A stretch of 64,000 nt of DNA, from NCBI GenBank assembly GCA_023702235.1, contig JAMQCR010000003.1, positions 582,501-646,500 on the forward strand. Direction: 5' to 3'. This DNA is from Neobacillus pocheonensis. Its GTDB lineage: Bacteria; Bacillota; Bacilli; Bacillales; Cytobacillaceae. Made by a program: the position numbers and the translations under genes. Below the pieces are notes generated by a model. It ran no database searches and was not told the DNA's origin. It was given only the letters and a program-made list of their open reading frames with translations. Within the stretch, counting starts at the first letter, position 1. Each line of letters opens with the position of its first letter. Positions 9,327-19,234 of this stretch are shown piece by piece.

Positions 9327-10394
9327 ATGAACGTATATAGATATGAAGAGAACCCATTAGTCACTCCAGCAGATGTATTGCCTCATCGATCCGATTTTGA
9401 AGTCATTGGTGCCTTTAATGCAGGGGTTACCACTTATAACGATGAAATTATCATGCTTCTTCGTGTGGCTGAGCGCCCGATTAGTGAAGATCCAAATGTA
9501 GTGAAAGCGCCGATTTATAATCCGCAAACAAATGAACTTGAAATTTTGGAATTTCGTTTAGATGATCCTGCTTACGATTTTTCAGATCCGCGTGTGATTC
9601 GAAAAAATGGGGATACACAGGGTTTTGAGTTTTTAACCTCTTTAGCCTATCTAAGGATTGCACGCAGCAAGGATGGCGGCCATCATTTTTCCATTGATGA
9701 AAAACCGTTTGTTTACCCATCCAATGAATTAGAAACTTTCGGGATTGAAGACCCGCGGATTACCAAAATAGAAGATACCTATTATATCTATTTTAGTGCT
9801 GTATCTCCTGTTGGTGTTGGTGAATCGATGGTTTCCACAAAAGATTTTATCACTACGGAGCATCATGGAATGATTTTTGCACCTGAAAATAAAGACGTAT
9901 TAATTTTTCCAGAAAAGATAAATGGAAAATATTACGCGATCCACCGACCTGTTCCGAAAAGTGTTGGAGAGCCGGAAATGTGGATTGCTGAATCTACCAA
10001 TCTATTACACTGGGGAAATCACAAGCATTTACTAGGTTTACGTCCAGGGATGTGGGACAGTGCACGTATGGGCGGAGGAGCCGTTCCATTTAAAACGGAA
10101 AAAGGCTGGCTCGAGCTTTACCATGGTGCGACTACGGATCACCGCTATTGTATGGGTGCCGTTTTACTAGATTTAGAAAATCCAACGAAGGTTATTGCTC
10201 GTTCAAACAAACCAATTTTAGAGCCTGAAGCTTCATATGAAGTAGAAGGGTTCTTCGGAAATGTTGTCTTTTCCTGTGGTGCTGTTGTGGAAGGCGATGT
10301 TGTTAAGATGTTCTACGGTGTTGCCGATACCTCGATGGCTTGTGCTGAATTAAGCCTGCAAGAAATCTTAGATTCGTTGACTTATAGTAAATAA
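9327..10394 (+). CDS. GH130 mannoside phosphorylase
   Basis: The 355-residue product is a GH130 five-bladed beta-propeller enzyme. Family features include the N-terminal RYEENPLVTPADV, repeated blade motifs (FGIEDPRITKIEDTYYIYFS) and the substrate-loop region (GEPEMWIAES, LGLRPGMWDSARMGGGA). GH130 enzymes split beta-mannosides with phosphate, releasing mannose 1-phosphate and the remaining sugar. Subfamilies differ in linkage (beta-1,4 Man-Glc, beta-1,4 or beta-1,2 Man-Man); I cannot fix which from sequence alone, although the size and neighbouring DUF1861 resemble beta-1,2-mannobiose phosphorylase clusters. It acts in the cytoplasm on sugar brought in by the ABC importer. An AAGGGAG ribosome site precedes the ATG. 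Confidence 0.88.
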   Translation: MNVYRYEENPLVTPADVLPHRSDFEVIGAFNAGVTTYNDEIIMLLRVAERPISEDPNVVKAPIYNPQTNELEILEFRLDDPAYDFSDPRVIRKNGDTQGFEFLTSLAYLRIARSKDGGHHFSIDEKPFVYPSNELETFGIEDPRITKIEDTYYIYFSAVSPVGVGESMVSTKDFITTEHHGMIFAPENKDVLIFPEKINGKYYAIHRPVPKSVGEPEMWIAESTNLLHWGNHKHLLGLRPGMWDSARMGGGAVPFKTEKGWLELYHGATTDHRYCMGAVLLDLENPTKVIARSNKPILEPEASYEVEGFFGNVVFSCGAVVEGDVVKMFYGVADTSMACAELSLQEILDSLTYSK

Positions 10395-10408
10395 AGAACT
10401 TATCTAGT

Positions 10409-10433
10409 GCCAAAATCATGTTTCGATTTTGGC
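10409..10433 (+). terminator. Intra-operon hairpin
   Basis: GCCAAAATC and GATTTTGGC form a perfect 9-bp stem with a 7-nt loop between the GH130 stop and the GH2 start. The following tract (CTTTGCTTTTA) is only moderately U-rich, so this may be a partial terminator that lowers downstream expression, or an mRNA processing/stability element. Confidence 0.5.
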
Positions 10434-10475
10434 CTTTGCTTTTATTTTTTAAAAAACAAGGCAGGTGACATTTCA

Positions 10476-12998
10476 ATGAAACTGAATGAAAATTGGAAAA
10501 TTAAACATTTTGATGTGGGGGCAGCGCGTGACCTGGAAGTGGCATCTCCTGAGTATATTGATTATTTTTGGATGACAGCTGCTGTACCGGGTGATGTTCA
10601 TTCCACTTTGATTGATCGGAAACTGATCGACGATCCCTTTTACGGACACAATGATTTGAAATGCCAATGGGTAGAGGAAAAAGTATGGTGGTATCGAAAC
10701 ACATTTGATTTCGAGGATGAACGAAACAAAGAAGATCGATATGAGTTGATTTTTGAGGGACTTGATACGTTTGCGACGGTTTATCTAAATGGTGTCGAAC
10801 TAGGTTCCACGGAGAATATGTTTATTGCCCATCGTTTTGACGTGACGCGGGAGCTGCGGCATGGGAAAAATACGCTGGCAATTAAATTTGATCCCATCCA
10901 TGTTCATGTAGGTGAGAAGGTTCAATACTACTGGTCTGGTTTTAGTAAGAAACGAATCTGGACAAGGAAAGCGCAAAGTCATTATGGCTGGGATTGGGGT
11001 CCGCGCTTAGTAGCTGCTGGAATTTGGAAGGATGTCCATTTACAGAAAAGGACCTTTGCCAAACTCGATTCTGTCTTTGCTAAAACGATCTCGATTTCTC
11101 CTGACAAAGCGATTGTCGAAGTGGAACTTGAAATCGAAACCTATCTAAAAGAAAAAGAATATGAGGCAGCTATCAGTCTATCTTACGGAGAAGAAAGTTT
11201 TTCTACTAATGTAAAAATCAATCGTAAGAAAGCAACCGCAACAGTAGAGGTGGCTAATCCAAAGCTATGGTGGACGCATGATATTGGGACACCGCATCTT
11301 TATCAACAAACCGTCGAACTGTTTGCTGATGGTGAAAAGATTGATGAGCAACAGGAAAGCTTTGGTATCCGCACGATTGAAGTACTCCGAACAGATGAAG
11401 CCGGAAATCATTGTTTCACCTTTGTCCTTAACGGTGAAAAAGTATTTGCGAAAGGCGCCAATTGGATTCCAATTGATAGTTTCATTGGAGCTGTACCTGA
11501 TTCTCGGTACAAACATTTAATCAAGATGTCTAAAGATGCCAATATGAATATGCTTCGTGTCTGGGGCGGTGGTATTTATGAAAAAGATGTGTTCTATGAA
11601 GAGTGTAATCGTCTTGGAATCTTGGTCTGGCAGGATTTTATGTTCTCCTGCGCCTTGTATCCAGATTACAATAAAAACTTTATGGCTAATGTTCGCGAAG
11701 AAGTAGTTCATGTTGTGAAACGGCTGCGTAATCATCCTTGCTTAGCGATCTGGTGCGGAAACAATGAGAATGATTGGCTTTATGAAGCGTTGTTTTCATC
11801 CGGTGAAATTACTCATCCTTTCTACGGTGAAAAAATATACCATGAATTAATGCCGGAAATATTGGAAGAACTCGACCCAACAAGGCTGTTCTGGCCAAGC
11901 TCTCCGTTTGGCGGCAATGACCACAACTCCAGGGAACAGGGTGACACACATAATTGGCAGGTATGGCACGGGAATATTGAACCACGGACATTCGGCGAGC
12001 CACAGAAAGTGGATTACAGTGTCGAGGGACTTTCATTTAAAAATTTTAAAAATGATAATACTCTTTTTGCCAGTGAGTTTGGCATGCATGCCTCCTCTAA
12101 CCGCTTTACGTTAGAACGAAATATCCCTAAGGAGCAATTTTTCTGGGGAAGCGAAGAAATGGCGTACCGCAATAAAGATATCCATCATCCAAAAGGGATT
12201 TTGTTGATGGAAGGCTACACGGGCGCTCCGAGGGATTTAGAGGAATACATTTCTTTTTCAATGTTAACGCAAGCAGAAGGATTAAAGTTTGGCATCGAAC
12301 ATTATCGCCGCAATAAGCCGCATACAAGTGGGGCATTGTTTTGGCAGCTAAATGACTGCTGGCCTGGAACGAGCTGGTCGGTAATCGATTATTACTTATT
12401 GCCAAAGGCTTCCTATCATTACGCAAGGAAATTCTATCGTCCGATTCTATTGACGATTGACCATGAGCCGGGAAAAGAGATTAATCTTTGGGTTGTCAAT
12501 GATCGTTTAGAAACCTATCAGGATGAAGTTGAGCTAACTGTATATGGTTTTAACGGTGAAAAAGTATTTTCAAAGCATTGGAATGTTGCAGTTCAGGCTA
12601 ATGCGGCAGAACAAGTAGATGTAGTTCTCGAAAAAGATGCTTTAAATGGACTTCCTCCTGAAGAAGCTGTTATGGTTTTTCGCTCAAAAAATAATAAAAC
12701 CTATGAAAATATTTATTATTTCCGAGATCACAAGGATTTGAACTTGAAAGAGCCGGAATTGCAAGTCACGGTAAATCGAGAGAAACAGGAACTGGCGATT
12801 TCAACTAATTTGCTAGCACGGATGGTAACGATTGAAATCGATATCGAGCAGCTGGTGATCGAGGATAATTTCTTTGACTTGCTGGCTAATGAGACAAAAA
12901 TCATTAAGGTTGAGCAAGCGCAAGGGAAAGAGATCCCTTGGGAAACGTTGCGAGTAAAGGCAATCAACAGTGTAAACACCATTATGGCGGAGGGATGA
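10476..12998 (+). CDS. GH2 beta-mannosidase
   Basis: The ATG at 10476 follows a GGCAGGTGA ribosome site and begins MKLNENWKIK, which matches GH2 beta-mannosidases; an upstream in-frame extension overlaps the hairpin and is unlikely to be translated. The 840-residue product has the usual order: N-terminal sugar-binding jelly roll, immunoglobulin-like domain (~200-305), TIM barrel (~306-600) and C-terminal beta domains. Acid/base Glu431 (WCGNNEN) and nucleophile Glu534 (FASEFGMH) are both present. It should remove terminal beta-mannose in the cytoplasm, complementing the GH130 phosphorylase. Its stop overlaps the ribosome site region of the next gene. Confidence 0.93.
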   Translation: MKLNENWKIKHFDVGAARDLEVASPEYIDYFWMTAAVPGDVHSTLIDRKLIDDPFYGHNDLKCQWVEEKVWWYRNTFDFEDERNKEDRYELIFEGLDTFATVYLNGVELGSTENMFIAHRFDVTRELRHGKNTLAIKFDPIHVHVGEKVQYYWSGFSKKRIWTRKAQSHYGWDWGPRLVAAGIWKDVHLQKRTFAKLDSVFAKTISISPDKAIVEVELEIETYLKEKEYEAAISLSYGEESFSTNVKINRKKATATVEVANPKLWWTHDIGTPHLYQQTVELFADGEKIDEQQESFGIRTIEVLRTDEAGNHCFTFVLNGEKVFAKGANWIPIDSFIGAVPDSRYKHLIKMSKDANMNMLRVWGGGIYEKDVFYEECNRLGILVWQDFMFSCALYPDYNKNFMANVREEVVHVVKRLRNHPCLAIWCGNNENDWLYEALFSSGEITHPFYGEKIYHELMPEILEELDPTRLFWPSSPFGGNDHNSREQGDTHNWQVWHGNIEPRTFGEPQKVDYSVEGLSFKNFKNDNTLFASEFGMHASSNRFTLERNIPKEQFFWGSEEMAYRNKDIHHPKGILLMEGYTGAPRDLEEYISFSMLTQAEGLKFGIEHYRRNKPHTSGALFWQLNDCWPGTSWSVIDYYLLPKASYHYARKFYRPILLTIDHEPGKEINLWVVNDRLETYQDEVELTVYGFNGEKVFSKHWNVAVQANAAEQVDVVLEKDALNGLPPEEAVMVFRSKNNKTYENIYYFRDHKDLNLKEPELQVTVNREKQELAISTNLLARMVTIEIDIEQLVIEDNFFDLLANETKIIKVEQAQGKEIPWETLRVKAINSVNTIMAEG

Positions 12999-13003
12999 TG
13001 AGG

Positions 13004-13995
13004 ATGAAAGCGGCAGTTTTACAAGGAACAAAGCAAGTAGAAGTGATGGATTGGCAAAACCCATCACCATCGCCTGATGAGGTAATCATTAAGGTGAAAA
13101 GCTGCGGCATTTGTGGAACCGATCAGCATATTTATCATGGACATCCAGGTTCCGCCGAAGTCCAGCCACCCATTGTTCTTGGGCATGAATTAGCAGGAGA
13201 GATCGTCGAAGTGGGGGCGGAAGTTTCAAACGTACAAAAAGGCGACCGTGTTTCGATTGATCCTAACATTTATTGCGGTACATGCACGTATTGCCGCAGC
13301 AATCGGGCTCATTTATGCAGCCATCTTCAGGCTATTGGCGTAACAAGAGATGGCGGCATGGGCGAGTATTGTACAGTACCTGCTGCTAACTGTTACAAGA
13401 TTCCAAATCAAATGACTTATGAAGAGGCGGCACTTGTAGAGCCGTTAGGATGTGTTTTGCATGGTTTTAAGAAAATTCACTTGTCGCCCTTAAGTAAGGT
13501 GCTCATCATTGGTGGCGGATTTATCGGACAATTATTTTTGCAATTGGTGAAACAACAAAATGTCCATTCGATCCTTGTCAGTGAACCTGCTGAAAACAAG
13601 AAATGTCTTCTTTATAACCTAGGTGCAGATGTAGTTATCGATCCAATGTATGCTTCTAAGTATGAGGCAGACGTAGTGATTGAATGTGTGGGCGGCCGGA
13701 AAGTATGGAACTTGCAGTAAAATCAGCTGCAAAAGGCGGCCAAGTGTTACTTTTTGGAGTCGCCTCACCGGAAACAACCATTTCAGTTTCACCATTTGAG
13801 ATTTTTTCGAAGGAACTTACGATCAAAGGCTCTTTCATTAACCCGTTTACTCAGGAAGAAGCCATTTCACTGATTGCGAAAAAAGTGGTGGATGTTCAGT
13901 CGCTTATATCGCATCGGTTTTCGGTTGAGGAGCTGCCGGAAGCGATGGCCAACTATCCTGATCTAAAGGTTTCAAAAGGGATTATTATCCACTAG
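13004..13995 (+). pseudogene. Zinc-dependent alcohol dehydrogenase gene, one frameshift
   Basis: Two overlapping frames encode one ~330-residue medium-chain dehydrogenase. The N-terminal part has the catalytic zinc motif (CGICGTDQHIYHGHPG, GHELAG), the structural zinc cysteines (CGTCTYCRSNRAHLC) and the Rossmann GGGFIG loop. The C-terminal part continues RPESMELAVKSAAKGGQVLL. The frame breaks at ~13692-13697 within GGGCGGCCGG (one base missing). Sorbitol/threonine-type dehydrogenases of this layout oxidise polyols; here it may handle a mannose-derived alcohol, but the substrate is unknown. I chose the ATG at 13004 because GGAGGG lies 9 bp upstream; ATGs at 12995 and 12998 are alternatives. 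Both halves are well conserved, so the break may be artefactual. Confidence 0.8.
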
Positions 13996-14085
13996 TTGGA
14001 GAAGTCTGCGGCTTGGAGATGACTTCCTACTCTAAAGATAAGTAGGACGAGAGCCGGCTTCTGTTAACAAAAGGAGAAAAAATTG

Positions 14086-15318
14086 ATGTTTGCTATTTTT
14101 AAATCTTTTTCCACAGAATTGAAGTTTTATTTGCTTATGAATACCTTTTTTTGCTTCGGAGGGGCTTTGTCCGGTGTGTTTCAAAGTGTATTCCTGTGGA
14201 AAATGGATAAATCCTATTCATTGCTAGCCTACTACAGCTTGTATTGGTCCGTTTCGATCATCATTTGTTTTGTGCTTTGTTCGTGGATAGCCAGGAAGAC
14301 AAGCCCGATGATTACAATGCGATTGGGCTTTGTTTTTTATTTGATTACTTATTTAATCATCCTTATTTTTCACGACACCTTAAGGGATCATATAATGCTG
14401 CTGGGTGGCACAAATGGCTTAGCGATGAGCCTGTACTATGTTGGTGTGCACATGGCTGTTTTAGATTTAACCACCAATGATAAGCGCGATCAATTTCTCT
14501 ATATCCAAGGAATTTTAAATACCATCGGAGGAGTAATTGCTCCGCTTTTAGCCGGAACGTTAATTTCACATTTCCATGGAATGATTGGGTATTATATTGT
14601 GTTTATCGCCACATGTGTGTTCTTTTTGATTACTTTTTTAGTTTCTTTAAAAGTAAAAGGGGAACCCATTGCTCTTAAAAGCTACTTTTGGGATGTAGTA
14701 AGGCATCCAACGCATGAGTGGAAGAAGATGTACCCTGTTATGTTTGCCGATGGGATTGTTTCAGGCGTGTACTCGACCTTTTTAATTACCATGATTACCT
14801 TCAAAGTGGCTGGCGGAGAAATGAATCTTGGTGTTTTTAATACAGGTGCTGAAATTGTTTCGATTCTGGCATTTCTTTTACTCGCCAAGTTCTCCAATCC
14901 CGATTATCGGATTGCCATCTTTGCTATCGGATCGGTAAGTATCTTACTAGGATCTATTTTACTATCGGTGCTACCGGTTTTAATCTCGCTGATTATTTTT
15001 GGAATCATTCAACCTGTTGCATCCAATATGATTACAACCTCCATGAATGCGATGATTTATGCATCGATTGAAAAGGACACTCAGTACAAAGAAAAGCGTT
15101 TGGATTATATCATTATTCGTGAAATACCACTCGGTTTGGGGAGAATCATCGGTGTATTCTTGTTTTTAGTAATGAGAAAATACTTTGATATTGAGCGGCT
15201 TTTACCTGTTTCGTTTAGCCTCTTTCCGATTGTGTATGTGTTAATGATTCCTTCGTTATATTTTGTTTGGAAAAAACCGAAAAGGCTGTTAAAGGAAGAT
15301 AATAAGCTAGGAACCTAA
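14086..15318 (+). CDS. Major facilitator superfamily transporter
   Basis: The product has ~410 residues with about 12 hydrophobic segments split by a central polar loop (SLKVKGEPIALKSYFWDVVR). The loop between segments 2 and 3 (SWIARKTSPMITMRLG) is a weak MFS signature. An AAGGAG site precedes a TTGATG; I use the ATG. It follows the dehydrogenase by ~90 bp and lies before the sugar kinase, so it probably exports or imports a sugar or polyol of this pathway. The specific substrate cannot be told. A role as a sugar efflux valve is equally possible. Confidence 0.8.
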   Translation: MFAIFKSFSTELKFYLLMNTFFCFGGALSGVFQSVFLWKMDKSYSLLAYYSLYWSVSIIICFVLCSWIARKTSPMITMRLGFVFYLITYLIILIFHDTLRDHIMLLGGTNGLAMSLYYVGVHMAVLDLTTNDKRDQFLYIQGILNTIGGVIAPLLAGTLISHFHGMIGYYIVFIATCVFFLITFLVSLKVKGEPIALKSYFWDVVRHPTHEWKKMYPVMFADGIVSGVYSTFLITMITFKVAGGEMNLGVFNTGAEIVSILAFLLLAKFSNPDYRIAIFAIGSVSILLGSILLSVLPVLISLIIFGIIQPVASNMITTSMNAMIYASIEKDTQYKEKRLDYIIIREIPLGLGRIIGVFLFLVMRKYFDIERLLPVSFSLFPIVYVLMIPSLYFVWKKPKRLLKEDNKLGT

Positions 15319-15414
15319 ATTTTTTAGATAATAGAATAATTTCCAAAATCTCCATCATTTAGTTCCTAGAAAAATGGTACAATTTTTAATAGTTTAGCAG
15401 GGAGGGATTTGTGT

Positions 15415-16278
15415 ATGTTAGGTGCAATCGAAGCTGGCGGGACAAAGTTTGTTTGTGCAGTTGGAGATGAAATGGGCAAGGTTATTGAACGAATTCAAAT
15501 TCCAACAACCGTGCCTGAAGAGACCATGCCGAAGGTGATTGAATTTTTTAAACGATATGATCTTGAAGCCATTGGGATTGGTTCGTTCGGACCGATTGAT
15601 GTGAACAAAGAGAGTGCTACCTATGGAAATATTACTTCTACACCGAAAGCAGGTTGGCGGGATTATCCGTTTGTGCAAGCATTGAAAGATGCCTTTTCTG
15701 TTCCAATTGGGTTCAATACTGACGTCAATGCTGCGGCATTGGGAGAGGCTACCCTTGGTGCAGCAAAAGGATTGGATAGCTGCTTGTACATAACCGTTGG
15801 TACAGGAATCGGGGCAGGTGCCATTGTTCAAGGGAAACTTCTTCAAGGTCAAACACATCCTGAAATGGGGCATATCCTTGTAAGACGTCATCCGAATGAT
15901 GAATTTCAAGGAAAATGCCCGTATCATCATGATTGCTTAGAAGGTCTTGCTGCCGGTCCAGCCATTGAAGAGCGCTGGGGCGATAAAGGGTTTCATTTGG
16001 TTGAACGACCTGAAGTTTGGGAGTTGGAAGGATACTATATTGCGCAGGCGTTGATGCAGTATATTTTGATTCTCTCGCCGAAGAAGATTATTCTTGGTGG
16101 TGGAGTGATGAAGCAAGAACAAGTATTTACTGCTATCTATAACTATTTACAAGAATTGGTTAACCATTATGTGGAGTTGCCGGAGCTTTCTACTTATATT
16201 GTCAGTCCTGGCTTAGGTGACGATGCAGGGATTACGGGATCACTGCTGCTCGCACATCAAGCACTTCAAGAGAATTAA
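15415..16278 (+). CDS. gmuE: ROK-family mannokinase/fructokinase
   Basis: The 287-residue product closely resembles B. subtilis GmuE. It has the N-terminal phosphate loop (GAIEAGGTKFVCAVGDE), the sugar-binding DVNAAALGEATLGAAKG, the ATP-binding GTGIGAGAIVQGKLL and the ROK zinc site (HPEMGH, CPYHHDCLEG). It should phosphorylate mannose or fructose to the 6-phosphate. It sits directly before a mannose-6-phosphate isomerase, the same gmuE-gmuF order as the B. subtilis glucomannan operon, which supports mannose as the main substrate. The ATG at 15415 follows GGAGGG by 8 bp. Confidence 0.88.
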   Translation: MLGAIEAGGTKFVCAVGDEMGKVIERIQIPTTVPEETMPKVIEFFKRYDLEAIGIGSFGPIDVNKESATYGNITSTPKAGWRDYPFVQALKDAFSVPIGFNTDVNAAALGEATLGAAKGLDSCLYITVGTGIGAGAIVQGKLLQGQTHPEMGHILVRRHPNDEFQGKCPYHHDCLEGLAAGPAIEERWGDKGFHLVERPEVWELEGYYIAQALMQYILILSPKKIILGGGVMKQEQVFTAIYNYLQELVNHYVELPELSTYIVSPGLGDDAGITGSLLLAHQALQEN

Positions 16279-16303
16279 ATCATTTTGTTGGAGGTAAAAA
16301 AAC

Positions 16304-17247
16304 ATGCAACCATTATTTTTAAAACCGGTATTTAAAGAAAGAATTTGGGGCGGAACGGCGTTGAAAAATGAATTCGGATACGATATTCCTACTGATCAGA
16401 CGGGGGAATGCTGGGCGATTTCTGCCCATCCAAACGGACCTTCTGTTGTTGAAAATGGCCATATGCAGGTATGGCGTTGGACGAGCTATGGCGAGAGAAA
16501 CCAGAGCTATTTGGAAATCCGAAAGAAGAGGTTTTTCCGCTATTAACGAAGATTTTAGATGCAAATATGGATTTATCGGTGCAGGTTCACCCCGATGATT
16601 CGTATGCGATGGTCAATGAAAATGGAGAGTTGGGGAAGACGGAATGCTGGTATATCATTGACTGCAAAGAAGACGCTGATATGATTTTCGGCCACAATGC
16701 CAAAACAAGAGAAGACTTGATCGAGCAAATTAATGCTGGTAAATGGAATGATTTACTTCGCAGGGTCAAAATCAAGCCGGGCGACTTTTTCTATGTACCA
16801 AGCGGAACCATTCACGCATTATGCGAAGGTACGCTCGTATTAGAAACACAGCAAAGCTCGGACACCACCTACCGAGTGTATGATTATGACCGCAGAGATG
16901 CGGAAGGGAATTTGCGTGACTTACATTTAGAAAAAGCAATTGATGTGACAACTGTGCCGCATCAAAATGTTGTAAGTGTCCCGAAAGTGGAGGTGCAGGA
17001 AAATTTAGCGGTTACCACTTTCGTGGAATCTGAGTTTTTCTCGGTGTATAAATGGGATATAAGCGGGAAGTCTTCGTTTGCTTATAATGATCACTATTTG
17101 CTTTTGAGTGTTATTAAGGGTGAAGGTACGCTTACGCATGATGGTAAGAAATATGGATTGAAGAAAGGGACTCATCTTATTATTCCTGTTGGATTGGGAG
17201 AATTTGAAATCGACGGGGAATGTGAATTGATTGTTTCTCATACGTAA
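16304..17247 (+). pseudogene. manA: Mannose-6-phosphate isomerase (type I) gene, one frameshift
   Basis: Two overlapping frames give one ~315-residue cupin isomerase of the B. subtilis ManA/GmuF kind. Part 1 has FKERIWGGTALKNEFGY and TGECWAISAHPNGPS. Part 2 has ALDELWREKPELFG, the zinc-ligand region VQVHPDDSYAM and KTECWYIID, then PGDFFYVPSGTIHALCEG, and ends CELIVSHT. One G seems to be missing at ~16469 (CAGGTATGG where CAG GGT ATG is expected). It interconverts mannose 6-phosphate and fructose 6-phosphate, the exit to glycolysis for this operon. The start at 16304 follows GGAGG. Both halves are strongly conserved. A relic of a second copy's 3' end lies at 28492-28563. Confidence 0.85.
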
Positions 17248-17382
17248 ATGATTGAATTTAGTTAGCAAAAAGGCGTTCTAACTCCTTGTGGAGAATTTTC
17301 CCCAGGGGAGCTTTACTTTTTAATAGACTTATAAAATCCAACGTATATTCTTTTATTTGTAATAAAAACAGGAGGGGTTATC

Positions 17383-18374
17383 ATGGTTTACCAAGCAGAA
17401 CAAACTCGATATGATGAAATGAAATACAATCGAAGCGGCCGTTCCGGTCTTCAGCTACCAGCCATTTCACTTGGTTTATGGCATAATTTTGGCGGGGTTG
17501 ATACATATGAAAATGGTCGTGCCATGCTTAGAAGAGCATTTGATTTAGGCATTACTCATTTTGACTTAGCCAATAATTATGGCCGCCTGCCGGTTCAGCC
17601 GAAGAAATGTTTGGCAGGATGCTAAAAACAGATTTTGCTCCATACAGGGATGAGATGATCATTTCCTCAAAAGCAGGGTATGATATGTGGCCGGGTCCTT
17701 ATGGCGAATGGGGATCAAGGAAATATCTTATTGCGAGTCTGGATCAAAGCTTAAAACGAATGGGCTTGGATTATGTCGATATTTTCTATTCGCATCGTCC
17801 TGATCCAAACACGCCGCTTGAAGAAACGATGGGGGCATTAGACTCAATTGTCCGTCAGGGAAAAGCTTTATATGTTGGAATTTCAAGCTATAGTGCAGAA
17901 CAAACAGAAGAAGCGGTTAAAATTTTGAATCGATTAGGTACACCGCTTGTCATTCATCAACCAAAATATTCGATGCTGGACCGTTGGATTGAGGATGGAT
18001 TACAGGATGTTTTACAGGAAAACGGTGTCGGATCGATTGCATTTTGTCCATTAGCACAAGGACTTCTTACGAATAAATATCTTAAGGGGATCCCAACCGA
18101 TTCCAGAGCTGCTAAATCTACCGGAGCTCTTGGAACGGAACAAGTTACGGAAGAAGTTGTGAATCGAGTTATAAAATTGAATGAAGTGGCTGCAGAACGT
18201 GGTCAAAACCTTGCCCAGATGGCACTTGCCTGGGTTCTAAGAGGTGGGAAGGTGACTTCAGCCCTTATCGGTGCAAGCCGAGTAAGTCAAATTGAGGAAA
18301 ACGTTGCAGCATTAACCAACCTTACTTTCACTCAAGAAGAACTAGATCGGATTGAAGATATTTTAAAAAGCTAA
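17383..18374 (+). pseudogene. Aldo-keto reductase (YghZ/Gpr-like) gene, one frameshift
   Basis: Two frames encode a ~330-residue AKR resembling L-glyceraldehyde-3-phosphate reductases. The catalytic tetrad is visible: Asp and Tyr in FDLANNYG, Lys in ISSKAGYDMWPGPYGEWGSR and His in YSHRPDPNTP. The C-terminal NADPH-binding part contains LIGASRVSQIEENV. One C appears missing at ~17582-17586, in TATGGCCGCCTGCC, where TAT GGC CCG CCT is expected. The start at 17383 follows AGGAGG. It is followed by a strong terminator and seems to be a separate unit, being 135 bp after manA. It may detoxify sugar-derived aldehydes; the precise substrate is unknown. Confidence 0.85.
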
Positions 18375-18386
18375 ATGATTCCTGTG

Positions 18387-18417
18387 ACCTGCCTGCTATA
18401 GCAAGGCAGGTTCTTTT
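18387..18417 (+). terminator. Rho-independent terminator
   Basis: ACCTGCCT and AGGCAGGT form a perfect 8-bp stem with a 9-nt loop, followed by TCTTTTATTT, 12 bp after the aldo-keto reductase stop. Confidence 0.8.
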
Positions 18418-18504
18418 ATTTAGGCTCTTTTCAAAAGGATTGTGGTTTATTGCTAATAAATAGTTTTCGGACAGTGTCAGAAAACTTCCTTATTCGCCAA
18501 TTGA

Positions 18505-19050
18505 AGAGGGCAATCCTCCGGTTTTGTCCTTCATTGGCTTTTCAAGGCATTTTTTCGCTCCATCTGGAGGATTTTGTCCTTCATTGGGCTTTTCAAGGAC
18601 AATTTTTCGCTCCACCTGGAGGATTTTGTCCTTCATTGGGCTTTTCAAGGACAATTTTTCGCTCCATCTGGAGGATTTTGTCCTTCATTGGGCTTTTCAA
18701 GGACAATTTTTCGCTCCACCTGGAGGATTTTGTCCTTCATTGGGCTTTTCAAGGACAATATTTCGCTCCACCTGGAGGATTTTGTCCTTCATTGGGCTTT
18801 TCAAGGACAATTTTTTCTCCACCTGGAGGATTTTGTCCTTCATTGGGCTTTTCAAGGACAATTTTTCGCTCCACCTGGAGGATTTTGTCCTTCATTGGGC
18901 TTTTCAAGGACAATTTTTCGCTCCATCTGGAGGATTTTGTCCTTCATTGGGCTTTTCAAGGACAATTTTTCGCTCCACCTGGAGGATTTTGTCCTTCATT
19001 GGGCTTTTCAAAGACAATTTTTCGCTCCACCTGGAAGGTTTTGTCCTTAC
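18505..19050. repeat. 52-bp tandem repeat array (~10 copies)
   Basis: The unit boundary GGAGG recurs at 18566, 18618, 18670, 18722, 18774, 18825, 18877, 18929 and 18981, with a decayed copy at 19033 and a decayed first copy near 18515. All steps are 52 bp except one 51-bp step. Each unit holds two inverted repeats: TTGTCCTT...AAGGACAA (13-nt loop) and CTCCA-CC-TGGAG. The copies are nearly identical and mainly differ at one C/T position. Because the unit has no stop and is not a multiple of three, all three plus frames stay open, but this is not a gene. Confidence 0.9.
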
Positions 19051-19234
19051 TCTTTCATTTTCCACCCCCAAAATTCCACCTCATGTATATCTGTCGAAAT
19101 ATTTCCTTAATGATACGGAAAAGAATTAATTTTTTATTTCCCCCGAAAATAGATAAAATTCAAATTGTAGAAGATAACGTTATCTGTTGTAAGGGTTTTC
19201 AAAGAAAAAATTCAACAAGATGGAAGGTGAAGTA

